Shown here piece by piece: positions 1-7,872 of a stretch of 64,000 nucleotides of DNA. Numbering within the stretch: position 1 is the stretch's first letter; every line of letters begins with the position of its first letter. The notes below the pieces were generated by a model, which saw nothing but the letters and a program-made list of their open reading frames with translations, was not told the DNA's origin and did no database searches. The stretch comes from Parvularcula sp. BBD 1991-13 (GTDB lineage: Bacteria; Pseudomonadota; Alphaproteobacteria; Caulobacterales; Parvularculaceae), in the NCBI GenBank assembly GCA_001657385.1, contig LYSZ01000002.1, positions 1 to 64,000 on the forward strand. The letters are read 5' to 3'. A program made the position numbers and the translations under genes.

Positions 1-247
1 GGCTCGTCGCCGGCCTTGCCGGGGCGGCGGTGGTCCTTGCCCTGCGCCTGCGGCGGGCGGCGGGGGAGACGCGCCGCCTGCGCGAGGGGCTGGACAAGGC
101 GCGGCTCCACCCCCCCCCGCGCCGGGCGCGGGGTGGGGCGGACCCGCGCCTTGCCCCGCCCCTCGCGCGGGCGGCGCGTCCCCCCCGCCGCCCGCCGCAG
201 GCGCAGGGCAAGGACCACCGCCGCCCCGGCAAGGCCGGCGACGAGCC
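1..247. repeat. 247-bp near-perfect palindrome at window edge
   Basis: Base i pairs with base 248-i across the whole segment, centred at 124. I count only about seven mismatches in 123 pairs (67, 79, 91, 94, 105, 109 and 114), and bases 1-66 match 182-247 without a mismatch. The arm ends exactly at the first base of the window. That is what a fold-back chimera at a contig end would look like; a true long palindrome in the chromosome is the alternative. Confidence 0.85.
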
Positions 248-302
248 ACAGGCCGGGTTTGTCGGCGGCGAAACCGAGATATGTCAGCGCATCTGCAATC
301 AT
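1..302 (-). pseudogene. 5' part of a small membrane protein gene running into the palindrome
   Basis: An ATG at 302 on the minus strand opens a frame whose product has a short N-terminus, one hydrophobic segment (about residues 17-33, ending in LVAGLAGAAVVLALRL) and then an Arg/Pro-rich tail. The tail is encoded where the sequence folds back on itself, so it is probably not the native C-terminus. No convincing ribosome binding site is visible. I do not recognise the family. It is followed on the same strand by an empty gap and then the gtrA/GT2 pair, but no functional link can be shown. Confidence 0.3.
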
Positions 303-399
303 GAATTATAGTCTAGGGCGATTCGCCGAGCGGCTTCCCCGCCGGAAGCGGGCGCGTCAAGCCCCGCGCCCAGCTTCCCCCCGGTTCGGGTCCGGGTTG

Positions 400-828
400 T
401 CAGCCATGCTCGCGCGGCTTGAAGACGAACGCCGCGCTTGCGCCGAAATTGATAAACACCGTCGCCGCGATGGCGACAGCCTTGGCGGCAAACGGCCCGA
501 TACGCCCGGCAAGAAAAAAAACGATCGCTGTGGAGATCGCGAGAGAGACAAGATGCGCCGCCCAGAATGCGCCGTAGCCCCTCAGCGACATTCGCGCAGG
601 CGCGCCGGCGCGGCGAAAGGTGACGTGGGCGTTGACGGCGTAGCTGAAGAGGTTGGTGACCGTGAAGGCCGCCACGTTGGCGCCCGCCGGCGCGAGCCCC
701 GCCGCCAGTCCCGCAGCGTAGACCGCAAGATCGACGCCGGTGTTCAGAACGCCGACCATGCCGAACCGCAGGAACTGCCCGCCCCGCCGCCGCGCCCAGG
801 CGGCGGGCGCGCTCACGCCGCGGGCCAT
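400..828 (-). CDS. GtrA-like polyprenyl-sugar flippase
   Basis: The 142-residue product is almost entirely hydrophobic, with four predicted membrane segments and the GtrA signature near the N-terminus (QFLRFGMVGVLNTGVDLAVY). GtrA proteins are thought to help flip polyprenyl-phosphate-linked sugars across the inner membrane. The ATG overlaps the end of the upstream GT2 gene by 16 bp, so the two are probably co-translated. A GtrA plus a DPM1-type glycosyltransferase is the usual pairing for attaching a sugar to a lipid carrier and moving it to the periplasm. The sugar cannot be read from sequence. Confidence 0.85.
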   Translation of the reverse strand: MARGVSAPAAWARRRGGQFLRFGMVGVLNTGVDLAVYAAGLAAGLAPAGANVAAFTVTNLFSYAVNAHVTFRRAGAPARMSLRGYGAFWAAHLVSLAISTAIVFFLAGRIGPFAAKAVAIAATVFINFGASAAFVFKPREHG

Positions 829-1886
829 GCGTTGCGCCCTGGCGCGCGCGGCCCGTCGGCGAGGGATTGAGCGACGGTTCCTCCGACGTCGGACGGCTCC
901 ACCTCGGCGGCGAAATAGAGCGGGCGGTTCTTGGTCTCGTTGAAGACGCGGCCGAGATATTCGCCCATCACGCCAAGCACGGTAAGCTGCACCCCGCCCA
1001 GGAACAGGATCAGTGTCGCAAGCGTCGGAAAGCCGGGAACGGGATCGCCGAACAGCGCCGCCTTGACGAAGTAAAATCCGCCCATGGCGAAGGCGGCGGC
1101 GGACACCGCGAAGCCCAGATAGGTGGCGATCTTGAGCGGGGCCAGCGTCGTGGACGTCACGCCTTCAATCGACAGGGTCCACAGCTTCCAGTAGTTCCAT
1201 TTCGTCGCGCCGGCGACCCGCGCCGGACGGTCGAACAGGACCGCCTTGGAGGCGAAGCCGGCCCAGGCGAAAACGCCCTTCATCATTCGGTGGTGCTCGC
1301 GCATGGCGCACACGGCGTCGACGGCCTTGCGGCTCATCAACCGGTAATCCCCGACATTTTCCGGCAGGGGCGCCGCGCCGGCCCGCGACATCAGCTTGTA
1401 GAACAGCGCCGCGGTAGTTTTCTTGAGCCAGTTCTCGCCCGCGCGGGTGCGCCGTTTGGCGTAAACGACGTCATAGCCTTCACGCCATCCCTCGATGAAA
1501 TCCTCCAGCAGCGCCGGCGGGTCCTGTAGATCCGCGTCCATGACCACCACCGCGTCGCCGCGCGCGTGGTCGAGACCGGCGGTCACCGCGACCTCCTTGC
1601 CGAAATTGCGGCTGAGATCGACAATCGCCGTGTTCGGATGAACGTCTCTCAGCGCGCGCATCAGGGCGAGGGTGCCGTCGCGGCTGCCGTCATTGACGAA
1701 CACCACCTCGAAAGGCTGGCCGAGCCGGCGCATGACTTTCGACAGCGCCTTGTGAAACGCCGTCAGCGTCTCGGCCTCGTTGTAGGCCGGGCACACCACG
1801 GACAGAAGCGCCGGGCGCGTCTCCGCGCGCGGGCGGGGCTTGGGGGCCGCCCCATGGGACGGCGCGGGAGAAGGGGTCGCCTTCAA
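813..1886 (-). CDS. Family 2 glycosyltransferase, DPM1/GtrB type
   Basis: This is a polyprenyl-phosphate sugar transferase acting at the cytoplasmic face of the inner membrane. The N-terminal GT-A domain shows the entry motif LSVVCPAYNEAETL, the VNDGSRDGT loop and the metal/nucleotide motif DADLQDPP. Two C-terminal membrane helices (around FAVSAAAFAMGGFYF and LATLILFLGGVQLTVLGVMG) are followed by GEYLGR, typical of GtrB/ArnC-like enzymes. I chose a TTG start at 1886 behind GGAGCG; the frame stays open much further upstream but then overlaps the divergent GT87 gene. Length about 357 residues, normal for the family. It overlaps and is co-transcribed with the GtrA gene. Confidence 0.85.
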   Translation of the reverse strand: MKATPSPAPSHGAAPKPRPRAETRPALLSVVCPAYNEAETLTAFHKALSKVMRRLGQPFEVVFVNDGSRDGTLALMRALRDVHPNTAIVDLSRNFGKEVAVTAGLDHARGDAVVVMDADLQDPPALLEDFIEGWREGYDVVYAKRRTRAGENWLKKTTAALFYKLMSRAGAAPLPENVGDYRLMSRKAVDAVCAMREHHRMMKGVFAWAGFASKAVLFDRPARVAGATKWNYWKLWTLSIEGVTSTTLAPLKIATYLGFAVSAAAFAMGGFYFVKAALFGDPVPGFPTLATLILFLGGVQLTVLGVMGEYLGRVFNETKNRPLYFAAEVEPSDVGGTVAQSLADGPRAPGRNAWPAA

Positions 1887-1967
1887 GGGAACGCTCCAGT
1901 GCCGGTTAACCGCGGAGCAAGGTAAACCTTTCTTTATTTCTAGGCGGTAAACGCCTCTGCGACGCTT

Positions 1968-3251
1968 ATGAAAACCGCTCATGCTCCCCACGCCCTGTCG
2001 GCGACGCTGGCCGCCCTGTCGACCACGGCGGCGCGTCTCGGCGCGGCGGTCGCCGGGCGCTATCCGCTCCTCGCCCGCATCGTCTCCGGCTACGACAAGC
2101 CGACGCTCCTGACCGTCGCGGCCGGCATGGCCGTCATCTACGCCGGTGTTTACGCCAACGTCATTCTGACCTCGGAAAACCTCCTGACCGTGCACGACAC
2201 CATCGTCGGCGGGGACTTCATCGTTTTCTGGACCGCGGCGCAGGCGCTCGCCACCGACGCGCCCCTCGCCGTTTACGACCCGGAGACGATGGAAGCGATG
2301 CTGATGGCGAATTTTCCGGGCCGGGACAGTTATCGCCTGACCTGGCAGTATCCGCCGACCATGTTTCTCCTCATCGCGCCGTTTGCGAGCCTCGGCTATG
2401 CGCCCGCCCTGTGTCTGTGGGGCGCGGGAACGGCCGCGTTCCTCGCAGGCGTTCTCCTCAATCTGTGGCGCAACGCGACCGCGCTCGCGCTCGCCTTCTC
2501 CTCCGCCGCGGCGTTTCACGCCCTCATCACCGGCCAGACCGGATTCCTCACCGCCGGGCTGATCGCGCTCGCGGCGGCGTTCGCCGGTCGGCGCCCGGTC
2601 CTCGCGGGACTGGCGGCGGGATTGCTGACGGTGAAACCCCAGCTCGGCCTCCTGATCCCGATCGCCTTCGCCGCCGCCGGCTGCTGGCGCGCCTTCGGCG
2701 TCGCGGCCCTGACTGGCGGCGCCCTCGCCGCCTTCAGCCTCGCCCTGTTCGGCGCGGAAGGCTGGATCGCCTTCAAGGACGCGGCCGGCGGTCATGGCGG
2801 CCTGATGGGTACGGACGTTTTCCCCTATTTCAAGCTGATCACGGCGCTCGGCCTGCTGACGCAACTGGGCGCGCCCGCCGCCGTCGCCATGACGGGCCAG
2901 GCGCTTGCGGCGCTCTGTCTCGCAGGCTTCGTCTTCTATGTGTGGCGGCGGACGGCGGCATGGGACCTGCGCGCCATGGCGCTGATCGCCGCGGCGCCGC
3001 TGGCGACGCCCTACGCGCTTTATTACGAGCTGACGATCTTCATTCCCGCCCTTCTCCTGCTCGCGCGGCGGGGCCTCGCCCATGGCTGGCTCGCCTGGGA
3101 GCGCCCGGCGCTGGCCGCCCTGTGGGCGCTGCCGCTGATGGTTCCCGGGGAGCGGGGCTCGATGATGGCCGCGCTCGCGGCCGCCGGGGCGTTCGCCCTG
3201 TGCGCAAGGCATGTGCTCGCCGGGGACCGCCATGAGTGCGCCGGCGGCTGA
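1968..3251 (+). CDS. GT87 (DUF2029) membrane mannosyltransferase-like protein
   Basis: The 427-residue product has roughly ten membrane segments. Near the N-terminus it has the GT87 pattern: an acidic periplasmic loop (GGDFIVFWTAAQAL, then LAVYDPE) and the WQYPPTMFLLIAPF stretch. GT87 enzymes are GT-C fold transferases that use polyprenyl-phosphate sugars as donors, so the divergent GT2/GtrA pair could supply its substrate (inference). The ATG at 1968 leaves an 81-bp divergent intergenic region. It ends seven bases before the convergent recR. Confidence 0.8.
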   Translation: MKTAHAPHALSATLAALSTTAARLGAAVAGRYPLLARIVSGYDKPTLLTVAAGMAVIYAGVYANVILTSENLLTVHDTIVGGDFIVFWTAAQALATDAPLAVYDPETMEAMLMANFPGRDSYRLTWQYPPTMFLLIAPFASLGYAPALCLWGAGTAAFLAGVLLNLWRNATALALAFSSAAAFHALITGQTGFLTAGLIALAAAFAGRRPVLAGLAAGLLTVKPQLGLLIPIAFAAAGCWRAFGVAALTGGALAAFSLALFGAEGWIAFKDAAGGHGGLMGTDVFPYFKLITALGLLTQLGAPAAVAMTGQALAALCLAGFVFYVWRRTAAWDLRAMALIAAAPLATPYALYYELTIFIPALLLLARRGLAHGWLAWERPALAALWALPLMVPGERGSMMAALAAAGAFALCARHVLAGDRHECAGG

Positions 3252-3257
3252 AACGAT

Positions 3258-3863
3258 TTAGGCCGGGCGGCGGGTCTTCATCGCCGCGGCGATGGTGCCT
3301 TCGTCGAGATAGTCAAGCTCGCCGCCGACCGGCACGCCCTGGCTGAGGCGCGTCACCGTCACGCCCGTTTCCTCCAGCCGCTCGGTGAGATAATGCGCCG
3401 TGGTCTGACCGTCCACCGTGGCGGCGAGGGCGAGGATCACCTCCTTCACCGCGTCGTCGCCGGCGCGCGCGATGAGGCCGCCGATATTCAGCTCCTCAGG
3501 ACCAATGCCGTCGAGGGGGGACAACAGCCCGCCGAGCACGTGATACCGACCCTTGTGGGCGCCCGCCCGCTCCAGCGCCCACAGATCGCCCACATCCTGC
3601 ACGACGCAGATCACCGCGCCCGACCGCTCGGGATCGGCGCAGATGGCGCACGGATCGATCGAATCCCAGTTGCCGCAAATGGAGCAGGCTTTCACCTTCT
3701 GCGCCGCGTCGTCGAGGGCGAAGGCGAGCGGGCGCATCACCGGCTCGCGCTTTTTCAGGAGGTACAGCGCCGCGCGCTTGGCCGAGCGCGGGCCGAGACC
3801 CGGCATTTTCGCAAGCAGGTCGATCAGGCGCTGCAACTCGGGGCCGATGGGGGATTGGGGCAT
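3258..3863 (-). CDS. recR: Recombination mediator RecR
   Basis: RecR acts with RecO (RecFOR pathway) to load RecA on gapped DNA. The 201-residue length is standard. An N-terminal helix-hairpin-helix ([17 protein letters not shown]) is followed by a four-Cys zinc module (C60, C63, C72, C75) and a Toprim domain containing [15 protein letters not shown]. The C-terminal stretch with TAHYLTERL and [15 protein letters not shown] is diagnostic. recR normally sits directly downstream of ybaB; here about 1.4 kb of small regulator genes separates them. The ATG at 3863 is the only well-placed start. Confidence 0.97.
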   Translation of the reverse strand: MPQSPIGPELQRLIDLLAKMPGLGPRSAKRAALYLLKKREPVMRPLAFALDDAAQKVKACSICGNWDSIDPCAICADPERSGAVICVVQDVGDLWALERAGAHKGRYHVLGGLLSPLDGIGPEELNIGGLIARAGDDAVKEVILALAATVDGQTTAHYLTERLEETGVTVTRLSQGVPVGGELDYLDEGTIAAAMKTRRPA

Positions 3864-3909
3864 AAATCTTTGCTTACACTTCAGCGCAACGGCGCCATTC
3901 CTTGACGGT

Positions 3910-4167
3910 CTACTTCTCTTTCAGCCTGACGCCCGCGCCGCCGCCGTTCTCGGGGATGAACGCAATTCCCGCCGCGTCGAACGCGGTGACAATAGCGCGT
4001 TCATTCACGGCGGTAAGAGTCTTGGTCCGGCCCGATTCAAAGGATCGAATCGTATCGTGCGCCACGCCGGAAACCGACGACAAGTCCGCCGCCGTCCAAC
4101 CCGCGAGGGCGCGGGCGGCTTTCGTCAATTTCGACGTCAGCCGCACCATTTTATCCGGCCGCCGCAA
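3910..4167 (-). CDS. Small XRE-family regulator, copy 1
   Basis: An 85-residue protein that is essentially one helix-turn-helix ([20 protein letters not shown], then RSFESGR). It is followed by a short strand ending [17 protein letters not shown], a tail common in small alphaproteobacterial XRE proteins. It probably binds DNA as a dimer. The start could be ATG 4167 or ATG 4149; the latter lines up better with the paralogue at 4489-4773. The 3' 87 bases (3913-3999) are identical to 4519-4605 in that paralogue, which shows a recent duplication or gene conversion. Target unknown. Confidence 0.75.
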   Translation of the reverse strand: MRRPDKMVRLTSKLTKAARALAGWTAADLSSVSGVAHDTIRSFESGRTKTLTAVNERAIVTAFDAAGIAFIPENGGGAGVRLKEK

Positions 4168-4209
4168 ATTGAATGCTGACAGCTTCAGTTCGCTGCATAT
4201 CCAAGATCG

Positions 4210-4437
4210 TCACCGCGCTCTCAGAACCCTGACGCCAATCGCATCGCCATTCGAAAATTCGACCCCAAGCGCTTCCAGGGCTTTCTGGATCTTGTCAATC
4301 GAACTCGACCGGGCGTCGGCGCCGTTCTCGAACCGAATGACGGTGTTCAGCCCGACCCCGGCGCGTTCGCTGAGGTCCTTGACGCTGAGCCCCAGCCCGG
4401 CGCGCGCCATTTTGCAGTGTTCAGGTACGATTCTCAT
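4210..4437 (-). CDS. Small XRE-family regulator, copy 2 (diverged)
   Basis: A 75-residue helix-turn-helix protein (GLSVKDLSERAGVGLNTVIR, then FENGADAR) of the same short XRE type as its two neighbours. Its tail (ALGVEFSNGDAIGVRVLRAR) has lost the PENGGG motif. It lies in tandem with copies 1 and 3 on the minus strand, with gaps of about 40-50 bp, so the three are probably one transcription unit. No strong ribosome binding site is seen before the ATG at 4437. It is more diverged than the outer copies. Confidence 0.65.
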   Translation of the reverse strand: MRIVPEHCKMARAGLGLSVKDLSERAGVGLNTVIRFENGADARSSSIDKIQKALEALGVEFSNGDAIGVRVLRAR

Positions 4438-4488
4438 TACGATCAGGCTCTGGCGTCCGAAGACAGGATTGGATCAGGGCATGGGGCT

Positions 4489-4773
4489 TCACCGGCGGCG
4501 TCCCGCCTGACCGGTCTGCTTCTCTTTCAGCCTGACGCCCGCGCCGCCGCCGTTCTCGGGGATGAACGCAATTCCCGCCGCGTCGAACGCGGTGACAATA
4601 GCGCGCTGGTTCCTGGCGTTAAGGCTTTTGTTCCGGCCCGATTCGAACGACCTGATCGTATCGATAGACACCCCGGAGGACCTCGACAACTCTGCGGATG
4701 TCCATCCGGCGAGGCCGCGCGCGGCTTTTACAAGCTTGGCTGTAAGCTGCAAATTTATCTCCAAAAAATACAT
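4489..4773 (-). CDS. Small XRE-family regulator, copy 3
   Basis: This helix-turn-helix protein has core LAGWTSAELSRSSGVSIDTI and tail [20 protein letters not shown]. It is closely related to the copy at 3910-4167 and identical in DNA over 87 bp. The longest start is ATG 4773, but that ATG lies inside a cluster of ATGTAT/ATACAT hexamers. A TTG at 4752, seven bases after GGAG, gives an N-terminus that aligns with copy 1 and is equally likely. It is divergent from the gene at 4863, with operator-like sequence between, which suggests self-regulation. Confidence 0.7.
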   Translation of the reverse strand: MYFLEINLQLTAKLVKAARGLAGWTSAELSRSSGVSIDTIRSFESGRNKSLNARNQRAIVTAFDAAGIAFIPENGGGAGVRLKEKQTGQAGRRR

Positions 4774-4799
4774 TCTTCATGTATGCAAATTGCATGTAT
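4768..4799. promoter_or_regulatory. Operator-like hexamer cluster between XRE gene and divergent gene
   Basis: Three copies of ATGTAT or its complement lie at 4768-4773, 4779-4784 and 4794-4799. The last two flank a 13-bp palindrome, ATGCAAATTGCAT, at 4783-4795. The position, at the head of a divergent XRE/hypothetical pair, fits an autoregulatory operator. Binding is inferred, not shown. Confidence 0.45.
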
Positions 4800-4862
4800 T
4801 TTGTTATCGTACCTGCACAGAGTGACTAATACTGAAAAAGCCAATCATAAAGGAGCGCCGCC

Positions 4863-5180
4863 ATGTCCAAGTTCTCCGGCCTGTCACTGAAAGACATGAT
4901 CCGTCTACATGAATCGCTCTACGCCGTCAGCAGCCTGATCGGCGCGGAAACCTGCCGGCCCTGCCACGACGACACGCCGTCGGGGGAGATGCTGCACGAT
5001 TATTGCGCACGCATTGACCGCTGGCTCGACGATGTGGAAGCCGAGATCGTGGCGCGGCCGCTGAAATCCTGGGAGGATGCCGCGATGACGCTGCCGATCC
5101 GGACGCGGGCGCTGGAAGGGGACGCTTGTTACCGCGAGGCGACGGGTCTGCTTTTATTCGCCGTGAAGGACTGCGCATAA
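4863..5180 (+). CDS. Hypothetical 105-residue protein paired with XRE genes
   Basis: A soluble protein with no signal peptide or membrane segment and no family I recognise. It carries four Cys, two of them in CRPCHDD near residue 36, and acidic helices (RIDRWLDDVEAEIV). A clear AAGGAG lies seven bases before the ATG. It is divergent from the XRE gene and shares its putative operator, the arrangement of a regulated partner of that repressor. Toxin-antitoxin behaviour is conceivable but nothing in the protein sequence supports it directly. Confidence 0.6.
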   Translation: MSKFSGLSLKDMIRLHESLYAVSSLIGAETCRPCHDDTPSGEMLHDYCARIDRWLDDVEAEIVARPLKSWEDAAMTLPIRTRALEGDACYREATGLLLFAVKDCA

Positions 5181-5242
5181 GCGCCGCTGACCCGACCAGA
5201 CGACCCGGCCAGACGACCCATGGAACCGTAAAGCCGGCGCCG

Positions 5243-5566
5243 TCAAAACGGCAGCTTCATCCCCGGCGGCAGGGGCAGTCCGGCGGTGAGTTCCTTCATC
5301 TGCTCCTGGGTCTGGGTTTCCAGCTTCGCCTTGGCGTCGTTGATGGCCGCGGCGATGAGGTCTTCGAGGATCTCCGCCTCGTCCTCCTTCAGGAGCGAGC
5401 GCTCGATGGCGACGCCGCTGGCGTAGCCCTTGCCGTTCAGCACCACCTTGACCATGCCGCCCCCGGCCTCGCCGGTCGCTTCGAGGTCAGCCAGCTTCTC
5501 CTGCATTTCCTGCATCTTGGCCTGCATCGCGCCGGCCTGTTTCATCAGATTGCCGATATCCATCAT
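5243..5566 (-). CDS. ybaB: YbaB/EbfC nucleoid-associated protein
   Basis: A 107-residue DNA-binding protein. It has the YbaB features: N-terminal amphipathic helices rich in Met, Gln and Lys (LMKQAGAMQAKMQEMQEKLA), then strands with GGGMVKVVLNGKG and the C-terminal ETQTQEQMKELTAGLPLPPG. Members form tweezer-like dimers on the nucleoid and are usually co-transcribed with dnaX and recR. Its ATG overlaps the dnaX stop by four bases, so it is translationally coupled to dnaX. A second ATG immediately follows the first. Confidence 0.93.
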   Translation of the reverse strand: MMDIGNLMKQAGAMQAKMQEMQEKLADLEATGEAGGGMVKVVLNGKGYASGVAIERSLLKEDEAEILEDLIAAAINDAKAKLETQTQEQMKELTAGLPLPPGMKLPF

Positions 5567-7488
5567 CCGTTCCCTTGTTCGCTCAACTGGTCGCTTATGT
5601 GTGTGTCCGCGCCGGAGCCTGCGCCTCCGCTCGCGCCCTCGTCGCTATCCTCGCCGCCCTCCCCGGTCGCCTCGTCCGGCGGCGGCGCGGGCGCCGGCTC
5701 CGGCTCGCGAATGGCGGTGATCTCCGCCCCCGGAAACAGCGCCAGCGCCTTTTCCACCATGGGGTGAGCGCGCACTTCCCGCTCGCGGGCGTCGCGCAAG
5801 GTGGCCGCGCCCTTGTCGTCCGCGCTCAGGGTGACGAACCAGGGCCGTCCCGTCCACTCCTTCAGCCGCAGGGTAAGACGATTGACGAGATCGTCCGGCG
5901 CCGCATCCGCCAGGCGCAGCTCGATATTGCCCTCCGCGAAGGAGACCAGGTGCACGTAGCTCTCCAGCTCCGTGCGCAGCTTGGCGTCGCGCATGCGCCC
6001 GGCCAGGCGCACCACGTCGCGGAAGCTGTGGACGTCTGGCGCCCTGGACGCGGCCCCGGACACGGCTTCGGACACGGCCCCGGACATAGGGGAAGGCGCA
6101 GCGGGAGGCGCGGGGGACGGCGCATCGGGCCGAGGGCCCGGCGCTTGTTCCGCATACGCAACGGGCATTGACGACGCGCTTACGCCCCCCGCCCCCGCGT
6201 CCCGCTCTCTGGCGCGCCATTGTCCGGCGTCCTGTTGTCCGGCGCCCGCATTCCGGGCGCTAGAATTTTTTTTTAAGGCTTTCAGGGCCTCGTCCGGAGT
6301 CGGCAGGTCGGCCGCGAAGCACAACCGGATCAGCGCCATGTCCCCCGCCGCCGCCGGGTCCGGCGCGACTTGCGTTTCCGCGAGCCCCTTCATGAGAAGC
6401 GACCAGGCGCGGGTAAGCCCGTTCATGGGCAGGGCGCCCGCCATGGCCTTCGCCCGCTCCGCCTCCGCCTCGCCGGCGGGTCCGTGGGACGCCGCCGCCG
6501 GCCCGGCCGCCTTGACCCGCGTCAGCAGATGCACAAGGTCGAGAAGGTCGCGCAGGATCGCCGCCGGCTCGGCGCCGGAATCATATTGCGACCGAAAGCC
6601 TTCAAGCGCCGCACCGGCATCGCCCTTCATCGCCGCGTCGAGCAGGTCCCACACGCCCGACCGGTCCGCAAGGCCCAGCATCGTCCGGATCTCCTCCGGG
6701 TTGACCGCGCCTTCGCCGCCGCCGGACGCGTGCTGCACGATCGCCTGGTCGAGGATCGACAGGGCGTCGCGCACGGACCCCTCGGCGGCGCGCGCGATCA
6801 TCCACAGCGCCTCGCGGTCGATGGAAACGCCCTCCCTGTCCGCGATCCCGGCGAGGTGGCCGGTCAGCGTTTCGGCGTCGATACGGCGCAGGTCGAAACG
6901 CTGGCATCGCGACAGCACCGTCACCGGCAGCTTGCGGATTTCCGTGGTGGCGAAGATGAACTTCACATGCGGCGGCGGCTCCTCCAGCGTCTTCAACAGG
7001 GCGTTGAACGCCGCCGTCGAGAGCATGTGCACCTCGTCGATGATGTAGACCTTGTAGCGCGCCTCCACCGGCGCGTAGCGCACCCCCTCGATCAGCTCGC
7101 GGATGTCGCCGACGCCGGTGCGCGAGGCGGCGTCCATCTCCATCACGTCCGGGTGGCGGCTTTCGGCGATGGCGCGGCAGTGCCGGCCCTCTTCGGGCAT
7201 GTCCATCTGCGGGCCGTCGTCGGCGCCGTCCGGTCCGACATAATTGAGGGCGCGGGCGAGGATGCGGGCGGTGGTCGTTTTGCCGACCCCGCGCACGCCG
7301 GTGAGGATATAGGCGTGGGCGATCCGCCCGGAGGCGAAAGCGTTCTTCAGGGTCTTGACCATGGCCTGATGGCCGATGAGGTCGTCAAAGCGCTGCGGGC
7401 GATATTTGCGCGCCAGCACCTGATAGGCGCCGGCGCCGCGCGCCGGCGGCCGCGCAGCGGCGGTTGCGTCTTTTGATGGCTCGCTCAT
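5563..7488 (-). CDS. dnaX: DNA polymerase III subunit tau/gamma
   Basis: This is the clamp-loader ATPase. The 641-residue frame encodes tau: an AAA+ core with Walker A GVRGVGKTTT (from about residue 64), Walker B VYIIDEVHML, SRC motif LSRCQRFDLR, a Pro/Ala-rich linker, and a C-terminal polymerase-binding domain. The zinc module is degenerate, with GRHCRAIAESRH the only Cys left. A run of nine A (minus strand, plus coordinates 6266-6274) sits between AAA+ core and linker. A -1 shift there meets TAG at 6260-6262 and would give gamma of about 409 residues. Overlaps ybaB. Confidence 0.97.
   Translation of the reverse strand: MSEPSKDATAAARPPARGAGAYQVLARKYRPQRFDDLIGHQAMVKTLKNAFASGRIAHAYILTGVRGVGKTTTARILARALNYVGPDGADDGPQMDMPEEGRHCRAIAESRHPDVMEMDAASRTGVGDIRELIEGVRYAPVEARYKVYIIDEVHMLSTAAFNALLKTLEEPPPHVKFIFATTEIRKLPVTVLSRCQRFDLRRIDAETLTGHLAGIADREGVSIDREALWMIARAAEGSVRDALSILDQAIVQHASGGGEGAVNPEEIRTMLGLADRSGVWDLLDAAMKGDAGAALEGFRSQYDSGAEPAAILRDLLDLVHLLTRVKAAGPAAASHGPAGEAEAERAKAMAGALPMNGLTRAWSLLMKGLAETQVAPDPAAAGDMALIRLCFAADLPTPDEALKALKKNSSARNAGAGQQDAGQWRARERDAGAGGVSASSMPVAYAEQAPGPRPDAPSPAPPAAPSPMSGAVSEAVSGAASRAPDVHSFRDVVRLAGRMRDAKLRTELESYVHLVSFAEGNIELRLADAAPDDLVNRLTLRLKEWTGRPWFVTLSADDKGAATLRDAREREVRAHPMVEKALALFPGAEITAIREPEPAPAPPPDEATGEGGEDSDEGASGGAGSGADTHISDQLSEQGNG
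6260..6274 (-). promoter_or_regulatory. dnaX: Programmed -1 frameshift/slippage site in dnaX
   Basis: On the coding strand TTA is followed by AAA AAA AAT TCT AGC in frame. Slipping back one base makes the ribosome read AAA TTC TAG, a stop three codons later. A9 runs at this position in dnaX are known to cause slippage that makes gamma in other bacteria such as Thermus. The immediate in-register stop here strongly suggests the same use. Confidence 0.75.
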
Positions 7489-7575
7489 GGACTTGCATTA
7501 TGGCGCGGGGCGGCGCCCGGCGAAAGCCGGTCGATCCCGCGCGGGGAAAACTTGCTCGCGACCCTTGCCCGCAAA

Positions 7576-7644
7576 CAATTTGCCTGGAGACAATTTCCCC
7601 GAAGAAAACTTGCCCAGGAACGGTTTGACCGGGAACAGATTGCC
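7576..7644. repeat. Degenerate 14-16 bp tandem repeat upstream of dnaX
   Basis: About four and a half copies of a unit resembling CAATTTGCCCGGGAA follow one another (7576-7590, 7591-7606, 7607-7620, 7621-7635, 7636-7644). They lie in the 293-bp gap between dnaX and the SRP RNA gene. No gene is supported here. The role is unknown; it may be decayed repeat DNA in the 5' region of dnaX. Confidence 0.5.
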
Positions 7645-7781
7645 TTGCGGCAGCGCTCATTCATGCCCGCGCCTCTTCATGCTGTTTCGTCCGTCGATGG
7701 GCGGGCGGAGCGCCGGGCTCCGTCGCGCGAGGCAGGGACGCCGCAGAAGACGAAGGGACGCTGCAGGGAACAAATAGGAGT

Positions 7782-7872
7782 GGAAGGCTGAAACGACCCG
7801 CGCGGAAACTCGTTACGGCTGCTTCCTTCCGGACCTGACCGGGTTGGCGAGGAGCGCGTCCGCCAGCCTTCC
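7782..7872 (-). ncRNA. ffs: Signal recognition particle RNA (small, 4.5S type)
   Basis: The minus strand carries the universally conserved SRP core GGTCAGGTCCGGAAGGAAGC followed by AGCC, within a hairpin: CGCCAACCCGGTCAGG pairs back toward GCAGCCGTAACG. The outer ends GGAAGGCTG (7864-7872) and CAGCCTTCC (7782-7790) are perfectly complementary and close the molecule, giving about 91 nt. The RNA binds Ffh for co-translational targeting. Location next to dnaX is common in Alphaproteobacteria. Exact ends are estimated from the closing helix. Confidence 0.92.

Noticed and set aside
1887-3233. Long minus-strand extension of the GT2 frame
   Set aside because: It runs antisense through the GT87 gene, is Arg/Gly/Glu-rich without hydrophobic structure, and is a product of high GC content; the GT2 domain starts only at about 1886.
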